Positions 1 to 6,614 are shown, counted from the stretch's first letter. The stretch: DNA of 7,288 nucleotides from Tannerellaceae bacterium (GCA_031279915.1 JAITHO010000093.1:1-7288); one strand, 5' to 3'. Program-made: numbers and translations. The notes: generated from the sequence alone by a model not told the origin.

Positions 1-198
1 GCATACGGCGGTTCCGTGCTTTGACTCCTTTAAGAGGAGTGTGAGATGTTGTTTGCAGCCATCCCTTCGAGAAACATCACTCTTACCTGTCTTTCGGATT
101 CCAACTCGCGAAGACACCCTTGCTGTTCGGCTAACGGTTGGTCGCTACCGACCCCCGTAGTGGACTTACACCACCAAGTTATTAACCATGTACGGCAC
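1..198 (-). mobile_element. Group II intron (IIC-like), 5' portion, possibly an internally deleted relic
   Basis: On the minus strand the sequence starts GTGCCGTACATGGTTAATAA and then shows hallmark domain I stretches of bacterial group II introns: GTAAGTCCACTACGGG, CCGTTAGCC, AGCAAGGGTGTC and GTTGGAATCCGAA. These resemble, from memory, the Oceanobacillus iheyensis IIC ribozyme. The 5' end is placed at 198, directly after the T-run of a Rho-independent terminator, which is the established insertion preference of class C introns. After about 110 nt the match is lost, and two local hairpins follow (arms GATGTT/AACATC and ACTCC/GGAGT). The last bases before the window edge, GGAACCGCCGTATGC, look like the start of domain V. 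If so, the rest of domain I, domains II-IV and the reverse transcriptase ORF are missing here. The 5' end reads GTGCC rather than the usual GTGYG. The group II identity is fairly secure; the deleted state is inferred. Confidence 0.75.
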
Positions 199-237
199 AA
201 AAAAAATTGCAAGCTATTCGCATAGCCTGCAATTTTT
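199..237 (-). terminator. Rho-independent terminator, insertion target of the intron
   Basis: On the minus strand AAAAATTGCA (237-228), a G-U pair and GCTAT pair with ATAGC, T and TGCAATTTTT around a GCGA (GNRA) tetraloop. This gives a 16-bp stem followed by eight T (206-199). The intron's first base, at 198, comes straight after the T-run. The terminator could end the enzyme/regulator operon whose coding part stops at 477, or a short transcript from the putative promoter at 368-375. Confidence 0.85.
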
Positions 238-286
238 ACACATCCATTAGTGGTGTCAAAATCAATATGCATCTTTTGCCTTAGTA

Positions 287-355
287 CTATGTAATGAAAC
301 TAACATCTTCTTTTACCTGGTCTTTAATGTCTTTGTGATTGGCGCGTTGTTGCAT
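287..355 (-). CDS. Possible 22-residue ORF, coding status doubtful
   Basis: An ATG at 355 opens a frame reading MQQRANHKDIKDQVKEDVSF followed by two more residues and TAG at 289-287. It lies about 13 bases after the end of a TACATTTG box (368-375), so its leader would be very short or absent. The peptide is charged and hydrophilic, has no signal peptide or recognisable motif, and is short enough to occur by chance. It is recorded only because it sits inside a possible promoter-to-terminator unit; the unit could equally be a non-coding RNA. Confidence 0.15.
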   Translation of the reverse strand: MQQRANHKDIKDQVKEDVSFIT

Positions 356-367
356 TGTTTGATGATG

Positions 368-375
368 CAAATGTA
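368..375 (-). promoter_or_regulatory. Candidate Bacteroidetes -7 promoter element
   Basis: The minus strand reads TTACATTTGCATC, an exact fit to the Bacteroidetes sigma-ABfr -7 consensus TAnnTTTG. No TTTG is found at the expected -33 spacing. Initiation would fall near 360-363, giving a transcript of about 160 nt that ends at the terminator at 199-237. The same extended TTAYATTTGCATC sequence occurs at the two better-supported promoters of this window. Confidence 0.35.
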
Positions 376-415
376 AACAGAGGGAGCGAGATGCTTGCGG
401 TGGAATGTTATGGGT

Positions 416-453
416 GCGGGTAGGTTTTGTTACGCGGCGGGTAGGTTTTGTTA
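416..453. repeat. Two-copy 17-bp direct repeat, period 21 bp
   Basis: GCGGGTAGGTTTTGTTA occurs exactly at 416-432 and again at 437-453, separated by four bases. The pair lies 24 bp beyond the regulator stop codon and the second copy runs into a small hairpin. A 21-bp period is about two helical turns. Function unknown; it may be replication slippage or a paired binding site. Confidence 0.6.
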
Positions 454-466
454 TCAATCGGATAAC
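450..466. other. Small inverted repeat after the regulator stop
   Basis: GTTATC (450-455) and GATAAC (461-466) are perfect 6-bp arms around a 5-base loop, 10 bp past the regulator stop. No T-run follows on either strand, so it is not a standard terminator. It might protect the mRNA 3' end or bind a protein. Confidence 0.35.
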
Positions 467-476
467 TTGATGTAAA

Positions 477-3400
477 CTATTCGTTTTTGCGGGAATATTG
501 TGAGGGGAGCAGGCCGAACTCGTCGCGGAAGTATTTGCGGAAGTATTTAAGGTTGTTGAAGCCTGTTTCGTAGGCTATTTCAGAGACGCTGAGCTGGCTT
601 TCGCGCAGGAGTTGCGCGGCTCGCTTGAGGCGGATGATGCGGATGAATTCTATGGGCGTTTTGCCTGATATGGAGAGGAGCTTTTTGTAGAGGTGCACGC
701 GGCTCATTCCGAGTTCTCGGCTTAGTTCTTCGACGGAGAGGTTGGGGTTGGAGAGGTTGGCTTCGGTGTAGTCGATCGCTTTGCGGATGAGCTGTTTGTC
801 GAGGGAATTGACGGTGATGCGGGATGGCTCGATGCGGATTTGTTCGTTGAAGAGCTGGCGATTCCGATTGCGGGTTTCGAGCAGGTTGCGCATTTTTATT
901 TCGAGCATCTCGTGGTTGAAGGGTTTGACGATGTAGTCGTCGGCGCCGGCTGCGAGGCCTTCCATCTTGCTATCGTCGCCGCTTTTGGCGGTGAGGAGTA
1001 TGAGTGGGATGTGCGAGGTGCGTATGTCGGACTTGAGCTTGCGGCTCATTTGTATGCCGTCGAGCCGTGGCATCATTACGTCGGAGAGGATAAAGTCGGG
1101 GATTTCGCGCAGAGCCGTTTCAAGTCCTTCGCTTCCGTCGTGTGCTTCGAGTATGGTGTATGCGTCTTTGAATCGGGCGGCGAGGAGGTTGCACAGTTCG
1201 CGGTTATCTTCAACGATGAGGAGCTTGGGGAGGCTGTTTTGATCGGCTTCGGCCTCGAATGCGCTGTCGTCGTCGCTGTCTGATGGCTGATGGGTTTTGA
1301 CGGGCAGCGTAACTATGAAGCGGGCTCCGCCTTCGGGAGCGGATTCGGCGCGTATTTCGCCTTCGTGGAGGGCAACAAATTCTTTGGCGATGTGCAAGCC
1401 TATTCCGCTTCCGTGGTCGTCGGCTTGGCCTTCTCGACGGATTTGATAGAAGCGATCGAAGACTTTGGCCAGCTCATCGCTGGGAATGCCGATGCCGGTG
1501 TCGGTTACGGTGATTCGGATTTGCTGGCCGTCGCCGTCGGCTTCGAGCGTTACGGTGATGGAGCCGCCTTCGGGGGTGAATTTCCAGGCGTTGGAGAGTA
1601 TGTTGGCTATCACTTTCGACATCTTGTCGGCGTCGAAGTACATGTATAGCTGCTCGACCTCGGTTTTGAACTCAAACTTTATTTCTTTCCTCTTCATTAT
1701 CCCCGCGAACAGTTCGGTTTGCTGGCGGATGAAGATAACGATGTCGCCAAGCGAGGGTCGGATGGAGAAGCCGTTGCCGTCGAGCTTCCGGAAGTCGAGC
1801 AGCTGGCTGACTAGCGTAAGCAGGGTTTCGGCATTGCGTCGGATAATGCTCAGCCGTTCTTTGTCTTCGGGCTCTTTGATTTTCTTTAGCAGATCTTCGA
1901 GCGGCGAGATTATGAGGGTTAGCGGAGTGCGAAATTCGTGGCTGATGTTCGTAAAGAAGCGCAGCTTCATCTCGTCGATCTCCAATTGCTGGCTTATGCG
2001 GATTCGTTCGCGGTCGTAGGCTAGCTTGCGTTCGGAGCGTTTGTTGGCCAGCCTCCAGGCATATAATCCTCCTCCGATGATGATGCAGGCATAGATTATC
2101 CATGCCCAGATGGTTTCGGTGAAGGGAGGGCTTATGCGGATGCGTAGTACGACTGGGGTTGAACTCTCCACACCGTCGTTGTTGACGGCCTTTAAGTATA
2201 ATGTATAGCGTCCGGGATTTAGGTTGGTGTAAGTTAGGCGACGGTTGCCGCGGGCTGTTTCGAACCATTGTTCGTTGAATCCTTCGAGCTTATAGAAGTA
2301 TCGCGACTTGCCGGGCATGCAGTAGTTGAGGGCGGCGAAGGTAAAGCCGAAGTATTTGTCGGAATGTTTCAGAACGATCTCTTCCGTTTGCGTGATGCTT
2401 TGCCGGAGGATTATTCGTCCGTCCCATGGTTCGAGGGGCTTGATGCTTTTGTTGTAGATGCGGAAGTCGGTTATTACGACATGCGGATTGTTCTTGTTGT
2501 AGCAGATGTTTGAGGGTTTGAAGATGTTATATCCCTGTGAGCCTCCGAATATCAGTTCGGACTGTGATGTAAAGAGCGCTGCGTTATAGTTGAACATCTC
2601 TCCCTGGAGTCCTTCGCTGCCGTCGTAGTTGAGCGTGTTGTAGCGATAGCCCGTCGTATTGTCGTCGGCTAGGACGCGGATGCAGGTCAGGCCGCTGTTG
2701 GTTCCGACCCAAAGGTTGTGCTCTTCGTCTTCGCGTATGCTTTGTATGAGATCGGAGGGCATACCGTTGTCGCACGACAGCGATTTCACTTCTTTGGTAT
2801 ATGGATTGAAGACGAACAGGCCCGTTCGGGTGCCTATCCAGAGCAAGCTCCGGCTGTCTTCGAAGAGGCAGTTCACGTCGTGCCGGCTCAGGCGTATGGT
2901 TGAGAATATTTCTTCCTCATAAGGTTCGAACTCTTGGCTTGTACTATTATATATGTATAGGCCGCGCTGCGTTCCGATGATTACTGCTCCCGTTTTGGTT
3001 TCGATGATGCCGTATACGGAGCTGAAGGTATTATGCCTCCGCACGCGCTTGCCTGTTCGGGTATCCCACACGAATACGCCGCCGTGAAGGGTTCCGGCCC
3101 AGAGGTATCCGGAGCGATCGCACATTAGCGTCCATGTATTATCGTCGCTAAGCCCGTCTTCATTGTATGAATAATGGGTGAAGCGCTTGCCGTCGAAGCA
3201 ATCCATGCCGGCCAGGTAATAGCCTATCCATAGCTTGCCTTCGGGGTCGGATGCGAGGCTTACGATAACGTCGCCGGCGGGGGAGTTAGGGTTGGCGGGC
3301 GAATGTTTGTATTCGGTGTAGGCATCGCTGGCTCGGTCGTAGTATAGCAATCCGCCGCCGTTGGTTCCGATCCAGAGGTTGCGATCGGCTGTTTCGCAAA

Positions 3401-4565
3401 AGCTATTGATGTCGCGGAAGGGCAAGGGATGTTTTGTATCCGGCCTACTGAATTTATAGATGCTCTCATGATAGTAGCAAACGCCTTTCTTGTATGTTCC
3501 GAGCCACATCATTCCGCTGGCATCGGCAAAGATGCACCGTATGGTATTTTGCGAAAGGCTGTGCGGATCGTTCTCATTGTGCCGTAGTACGCTGATGGCG
3601 CCGCCGGCTTTGTCGATCAGGTTAACGCCTCCGTGGTCGGTTCCCACCCATATCAAGCCGTTGCTGTCTTCGGCTACGGATGAAACGAGGTTGTTCGAAA
3701 TCCTGTACGCCTCCTCGGCTTCGGCCGTATATCGTATCCATGAGCTGCGCGTGACGTTGAATCGGGCCAAACCGAAGTTGGCGCTCAGGCCGTAAACCCA
3801 TACGTCGCCCGACGAATCAACAAACAGTCCCATCGACGGCCTTCCTTCCGTTCGCACATCCTTGCAGAGCGCTGAATCGCTGCTGATGATAAGGTTCGAC
3901 TGCGCCTCCATGCACTCCAGCAGGCCGTTCTCAAAGAGGAACCAGTATCGGTTCATACCTTGCCGTATTCTGCGGACTATTCCTTTGCTCAGTCGTCCGG
4001 CCTCGCCCTGCGGCAGTACAAAATATTTCTGCTTATAGATGTCATACTTGCGCAGATCGTCGGGCGTAACGAACCAGAAGTTGCCTCCATTATCTATATA
4101 TGCCATCGCATTTTCATAGCCACCAAAGTCGTCGCGGCCGGTATATCTGCGGAATATTTCGGACGTATTAGATGCAAAATCTTCCATGGCCGGATCGTAT
4201 ATGGTATATCCCAGCCGCGTTTCAATCCAGAGCTTGCCGTCGTAAGCTTCCTGAATGTTTTCGATGCTGTTGTTCGATGAGTTTGCCTCAGGATGCATCA
4301 AATCCTGCTTGCTGGAGATTATTTCATAGCCATCGTAGCGATTCAGTCCCGATGGCGTTCCGAACCAAAGGAAGCCTGTTTTATCTCTGAAGATGCACCT
4401 CACCTCGCTGTTCGCAAAAGCCTTATTGGCCTCCACCCGACCAAATTTGTAGCAATTTTCTCCTCCAAATAAAGTTGCGCCCTTCAGCCAAAGGATGCAT
4501 AAAGCCGCAAGAAGGCGGCCCCAACCGGAGCTAAACGAAAAAAGCCGGCGGCGGAGATGCTTCAT
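477..4565 (-). CDS. Hybrid two-component system sensor/regulator (HTCS), periplasmic propeller sensor with AraC output
   Basis: A 1362-residue protein combining sensor kinase and response regulator. Residues 1-35 form a basic N-terminus and hydrophobic export segment. Residues about 45-680 carry repeated propeller motifs such as GFLWFGTPSGLNRYD and NLWIGTNGGGLLYYD, consistent with two seven-bladed propellers. A Y_Y_Y domain follows (about 735-810, with PGRYTLYLKAVNNDG), then a membrane helix (about 816-838). The kinase has the H-box NISHEFRTPLT (phospho-His H876), N-box around N988/N992, G1 DTGIGIP (1022) and G2 GSGIGL (1052). The receiver has acidic E1119/D1120, phospho-Asp D1162, T1192 and K1214. 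An AraC-type double helix-turn-helix fills about 1260-1360. All catalytic residues are intact and length is normal for the family. Such proteins typically sense glycan fragments and activate polysaccharide-use genes. The ATG at 4565 lies 9 bp after the upstream gene's stop, implying cotranscription. No susC/susD pair is visible here, so the ligand and target are unknown. Confidence 0.95.
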   Translation of the reverse strand: MKHLRRRLFSFSSGWGRLLAALCILWLKGATLFGGENCYKFGRVEANKAFANSEVRCIFRDKTGFLWFGTPSGLNRYDGYEIISSKQDLMHPEANSSNNSIENIQEAYDGKLWIETRLGYTIYDPAMEDFASNTSEIFRRYTGRDDFGGYENAMAYIDNGGNFWFVTPDDLRKYDIYKQKYFVLPQGEAGRLSKGIVRRIRQGMNRYWFLFENGLLECMEAQSNLIISSDSALCKDVRTEGRPSMGLFVDSSGDVWVYGLSANFGLARFNVTRSSWIRYTAEAEEAYRISNNLVSSVAEDSNGLIWVGTDHGGVNLIDKAGGAISVLRHNENDPHSLSQNTIRCIFADASGMMWLGTYKKGVCYYHESIYKFSRPDTKHPLPFRDINSFCETADRNLWIGTNGGGLLYYDRASDAYTEYKHSPANPNSPAGDVIVSLASDPEGKLWIGYYLAGMDCFDGKRFTHYSYNEDGLSDDNTWTLMCDRSGYLWAGTLHGGVFVWDTRTGKRVRRHNTFSSVYGIIETKTGAVIIGTQRGLYIYNSTSQEFEPYEEEIFSTIRLSRHDVNCLFEDSRSLLWIGTRTGLFVFNPYTKEVKSLSCDNGMPSDLIQSIREDEEHNLWVGTNSGLTCIRVLADDNTTGYRYNTLNYDGSEGLQGEMFNYNAALFTSQSELIFGGSQGYNIFKPSNICYNKNNPHVVITDFRIYNKSIKPLEPWDGRIILRQSITQTEEIVLKHSDKYFGFTFAALNYCMPGKSRYFYKLEGFNEQWFETARGNRRLTYTNLNPGRYTLYLKAVNNDGVESSTPVVLRIRISPPFTETIWAWIIYACIIIGGGLYAWRLANKRSERKLAYDRERIRISQQLEIDEMKLRFFTNISHEFRTPLTLIISPLEDLLKKIKEPEDKERLSIIRRNAETLLTLVSQLLDFRKLDGNGFSIRPSLGDIVIFIRQQTELFAGIMKRKEIKFEFKTEVEQLYMYFDADKMSKVIANILSNAWKFTPEGGSITVTLEADGDGQQIRITVTDTGIGIPSDELAKVFDRFYQIRREGQADDHGSGIGLHIAKEFVALHEGEIRAESAPEGGARFIVTLPVKTHQPSDSDDDSAFEAEADQNSLPKLLIVEDNRELCNLLAARFKDAYTILEAHDGSEGLETALREIPDFILSDVMMPRLDGIQMSRKLKSDIRTSHIPLILLTAKSGDDSKMEGLAAGADDYIVKPFNHEMLEIKMRNLLETRNRNRQLFNEQIRIEPSRITVNSLDKQLIRKAIDYTEANLSNPNLSVEELSRELGMSRVHLYKKLLSISGKTPIEFIRIIRLKRAAQLLRESQLSVSEIAYETGFNNLKYFRKYFRDEFGLLPSQYSRKNE

Positions 4566-4574
4566 CGGCCCTAA

Positions 4575-5606
4575 CTATTCCAAAGATTCCAGCCAGCTCT
4601 TGATGGCGCCCACGAGCTGCATGTTGCTGTCGGAGCTTTGCGTGCATATCCTGAAGCACGACTCGTCGAGGCCTCTGAAGTTCGAGGCGTCGCGGATAAG
4701 AATCCCGTGCTGCGTGGCCAGATATTGCTTGAGATCGGCTGCTGTTCCTTTGCGAAGCCTGACGATGAAGAAGGTGGTTGAGGTTGGCTGCACCTCAATT
4801 CCATCAATCTTGTTTAGCTGATAGATCAGGTCGCTCGTGTCGCGCTGCCATTTACGTATTGGGAGGGTGAATTGGGCGGGATGAATCAAGATATACTTGC
4901 TGGCTTCTATGGCCAAAACATTCACCGACCACGGAATAAGATACTTCACCAGCTCCCGCGTTATCGCCGGCGCGCCAAGGATGTACCCCACCCTCATCCC
5001 CGGAATATTATAGGCCTTTGAGAGCGAATGAACAAGCGCCAGATTCTTGTGCCCCTTCAGGTCGGCAGGCTTCAGCACATCCTCGGTTGTGAAAGCGGCG
5101 TAGGCCATATCGATCACAAACGTCGTCTGCTTATTAGCCGAGATAAGCTTGAGGAGCTCGTTGCGGTTGAAAAAGCGTCCATCCGGACTGTTAGGATTCC
5201 CTATCCAGCAAAAATCCTGGCCCTTGAGCGATAGAGCCGCCAAGCCATCGCTGCTCGGCAGGAAGGTAATCTCGTGTTCATGCATAGCGCAAGCGCCCTC
5301 ATATTCGCTGAATGAGGGCGTAAGAATGGTTGATTTCGATCCTCTCCAAGCCTGCGCCAGGAGGTAGAAAGCCGCTGTGGAGCCGTTCGTAACCAGCACT
5401 TGCTCGTCTTTCAATTCAAAGCGACGAGCCAGCAAACGCTTCAAACCCGAAGCGTCAGGCTCCGGATAACAACTTATCTTGGAGAAATTCTCTTGGAGAT
5501 GCAAATGGAGCTTATCAAGGTTCACTCCCTTCCAAACATTTGAACTGAAATTGATTTTTATCTCTTGCGGGTAGTTATGGAAATCGTCGCTGTGGCCAAA
5601 TAGCAT
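4575..5606 (-). CDS. cobD: PLP-dependent aminotransferase-fold enzyme, probable threonine-phosphate decarboxylase (CobD-like)
   Basis: 343 residues from the preferred ATG at 5606; the frame extends to an ATG at 5723, but the best promoter (5664-5671) lies inside that extension and residues from MLFGHSDDFHNYP onward look like the family N-terminus. Fold type I PLP features are present: the phosphate-binding NGSTAAF (about 74-80), NPNSPDG (N137), VIDMAYAAF (D166, Y169), HSLSKAYNIPGMRVGYI with Schiff-base lysine K197, and a C-terminal CFRI whose R319 would hold the substrate carboxylate or phosphate. ILIRDASNFRGLDE near the end is typical of CobD proteins, which decarboxylate L-threonine O-3-phosphate to (R)-1-aminopropan-2-yl phosphate for the cobalamin nucleotide loop. 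The close relative HisC (histidinol-phosphate aminotransferase) cannot be excluded. No other cobalamin gene is seen in the window. It is the first gene of a probable operon with the downstream regulator. Confidence 0.75.
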   Translation of the reverse strand: MLFGHSDDFHNYPQEIKINFSSNVWKGVNLDKLHLHLQENFSKISCYPEPDASGLKRLLARRFELKDEQVLVTNGSTAAFYLLAQAWRGSKSTILTPSFSEYEGACAMHEHEITFLPSSDGLAALSLKGQDFCWIGNPNSPDGRFFNRNELLKLISANKQTTFVIDMAYAAFTTEDVLKPADLKGHKNLALVHSLSKAYNIPGMRVGYILGAPAITRELVKYLIPWSVNVLAIEASKYILIHPAQFTLPIRKWQRDTSDLIYQLNKIDGIEVQPTSTTFFIVRLRKGTAADLKQYLATQHGILIRDASNFRGLDESCFRICTQSSDSNMQLVGAIKSWLESLE

Positions 5607-5663
5607 AGTTTTTTCAAGATTAATATAGGGTTTAACTTCATTATTAGCGGTCTGTTGCCGATG

Positions 5664-5671
5664 CAAATATA
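5664..5671 (-). promoter_or_regulatory. Bacteroidetes -7 promoter of the enzyme/regulator operon
   Basis: The minus strand reads TTATATTTGCATC, an exact TAnnTTTG match. Initiation about seven bases downstream gives a leader of about 50 nt to the ATG at 5606. No clear TTTG is seen at -33. The position decides the start of the enzyme gene: a start at 5723 would place this promoter inside the coding sequence. Confidence 0.6.
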
Positions 5672-5730
5672 ATGGAAAAATAATAAGGAGGAATGTCCGC
5701 CCATAATGGAGCAGCCCATACACAGAGATT

Positions 5731-5795
5731 TTAAACCCAGCTTCCGCAATAGAAAAGCAATGTGCTATAATGCGGCATCTGGGCTTAATTTTTTT
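5731..5795 (+). terminator. Long palindrome with forward T-run, terminator-like
   Basis: TTAAACCCAG (5731-5740) pairs with CTGGGCTTAA (5779-5788) with one mismatch, CCGCA (5744-5748) with TGCGG (5771-5775), and ATAG with CTAT further in. On the plus strand a T-run (5789-5795) follows, as in a Rho-independent terminator. No plus-strand gene lies just upstream, so it might stop antisense transcription towards the repeat array, or it might be a relic of a small mobile element. On the minus strand the A-C mismatch becomes a G-U pair, so folding is slightly better but the T-run is poorer. Confidence 0.4.
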
Positions 5796-5888
5796 CCAAC
5801 CTTAAGTCGTTGCAGATTTGCAATGGCCCGCCGAAATCGTTTGAGTCGCCAAAACTGTTTCAGTTGCGTCATCTGAAAAAAAAGACGA

Positions 5889-6134
5889 AACTGAAACAGT
5901 TTCAGCGTCTCGTCTGGAAAATTTGGAGAAACTGAAACTATTTCATCGCCTCGTCTGGAAAATTTGGAGAAACTGAAATTGTTTTGGCGCTCCGTCTGGA
6001 AAAATTGAAGGAACTGAAACTGCGTTGGCAACTCGCCTAAAAAAATTGGAGGAACTGAAACTGTTTCAGTCGCCTGTTTGGAAAAAACGACGGAACTGAA
6101 ACTGTTGTGACACCTTGCCGGAAAAAAAATGGCC
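5889..6134. repeat. Tandem array of six 41-bp units with internal palindromes
   Basis: Units start with AACTGAAA at 5889, 5930, 5971, 6012, 6053 and 6094: exactly 41 bp each time, with no indel. Each unit has three parts: a palindrome, CTGAAAC/GTTTCAG, perfect in units 1 and 5 and decayed in the others; a middle part of the type CGCCTCGTCTGG; and an A-tract such as GGAAAATTTGGAG. A degenerate 36-bp unit precedes the array (5853-5888) and a doubtful remnant follows it. The period is not a multiple of three, so successive copies fall in different reading frames, which argues against a repeat protein. There are no spacers, so it is not CRISPR. At about 10.5 bp per turn 41 bp is close to four turns, which puts the palindromes on nearly the same helix face. 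Confidence 0.9.
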
Positions 6135-6313
6135 GTTACAAACTTGCATTGTCCGTCGAAAAAAGATTTTTTTAAGCTTGTTGATTCATCCTCTGACAAA
6201 TCATTTAACCCGGTCATTGTCACAGGAAGCCAAGGCCACATCTGCCCAAGAATCCGTTCCGCTCAAAAACATTCCATACTTACATCGTTCTTCTCTAACG
6301 CCTCTCAACAATG

Positions 6314-6343
6314 TTTGTAAATTCCAAACAATCCTTATATTTG
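6314..6343 (+). promoter_or_regulatory. Strong Bacteroidetes promoter (TTTG-N18-TATATTTG)
   Basis: The -33 TTTG lies at 6314-6317 and the -7 TATATTTG at 6336-6343, 18 bp apart, close to the family spacing. Initiation is expected near 6350. The first large forward gene starts at 6706, so the leader would be about 355 nt, interrupted early by a hairpin with a T-run. This is the best full promoter match in the window. Confidence 0.6.
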
Positions 6344-6371
6344 CATCCGAATAAAAATTGAACGACAAAAC

Positions 6372-6614
6372 ATGTATAGTCTTCCCTTTATGCCGGTATT
6401 TAATGCCCGTGCCTTCGATTTTTTGAAGGCTATTTTTTACATCTTACTTCACCCAGCTGAACATATAAACGGTTCCAAACATTTCCCTATCATTCAAAAA
6501 ATAAATGGCGGCCTCAGTAAATATGTGAAGCGGCCATTGTTATGTCATCGCTATTTGCAGCAGATGGAGCATGAACCATTGTGCCAAATCCGCCCCCCGC
6601 CTTTATTACGATGA
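6372..6614 (+). CDS. Possible 80-residue ORF in the leader, doubtful
   Basis: An ATG about 22 nt after the predicted transcription start opens an 80-codon frame beginning MYSLPFMPVFNARAFDFLKA. There is a modestly hydrophobic stretch near residues 17-26, but no recognisable domain, a Pro/Arg-rich tail, and a terminator-like hairpin (6411-6438) inside the frame. Only its placement after a good promoter supports it. It is more likely an untranslated leader or a chance frame. Confidence 0.15.
   Translation: MYSLPFMPVFNARAFDFLKAIFYILLHPAEHINGSKHFPIIQKINGGLSKYVKRPLLCHRYLQQMEHEPLCQIRPPPLLR
6411..6438 (+). terminator. Early hairpin with T-run: attenuator or end of a small RNA
   Basis: GCCTTC (6411-6416) and GAAGGC (6425-6430) are perfect 6-bp arms around an 8-base loop, followed at once by TATTTTTT (6431-6438). 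It lies about 60-90 nt after the predicted start at the 6314-6343 promoter. It could end a short RNA of about 90 nt or act as a conditional attenuator upstream of the secreted-protein gene. The stem is short, so its strength is uncertain. Confidence 0.5.

Noticed and set aside
30..272. Minus-strand 80-codon open frame
   Set aside because: It runs through the terminator hairpin and the structured start of the intron; both are explained as RNA elements.
840..2268. Several long open frames inside the regulator gene (plus strand 840-1283, 1290-1649, 1465-2019; minus strand 1672-2268)
   Set aside because: They are shadows of the full-length regulator, whose domains and catalytic motifs are continuous in one frame.
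4566..4574. Separate promoter or terminator between enzyme and regulator
   Set aside because: The gap is only 9 bp and has no promoter or hairpin sequence; cotranscription is the simpler reading.
5706..5879. Plus-strand 57-codon frame after an AGGAGG sequence (5686-5691)
   Set aside because: The AGGAGG is about 14 bp from the ATG, Bacteroidetes rely little on such sites, the frame crosses the long palindrome and enters the repeats, and the peptide has no recognisable feature.
5889..6134. CRISPR array
   Set aside because: Units are contiguous and similar over their whole 41 bp, with no unique spacers and no cas genes nearby.
5765..6241. Minus-strand 158-codon open frame across the tandem repeats
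   Set aside because: The repeat period (41 bp) shifts frame at each unit, so the peptide repeats only every three units. It is rich in F, Q, K and R with no signal or motif, and no promoter fits. The two units read in the frame where the palindrome would give TGA (3 and 6) have lost that TGA, but other units are equally decayed, so this is weak support.
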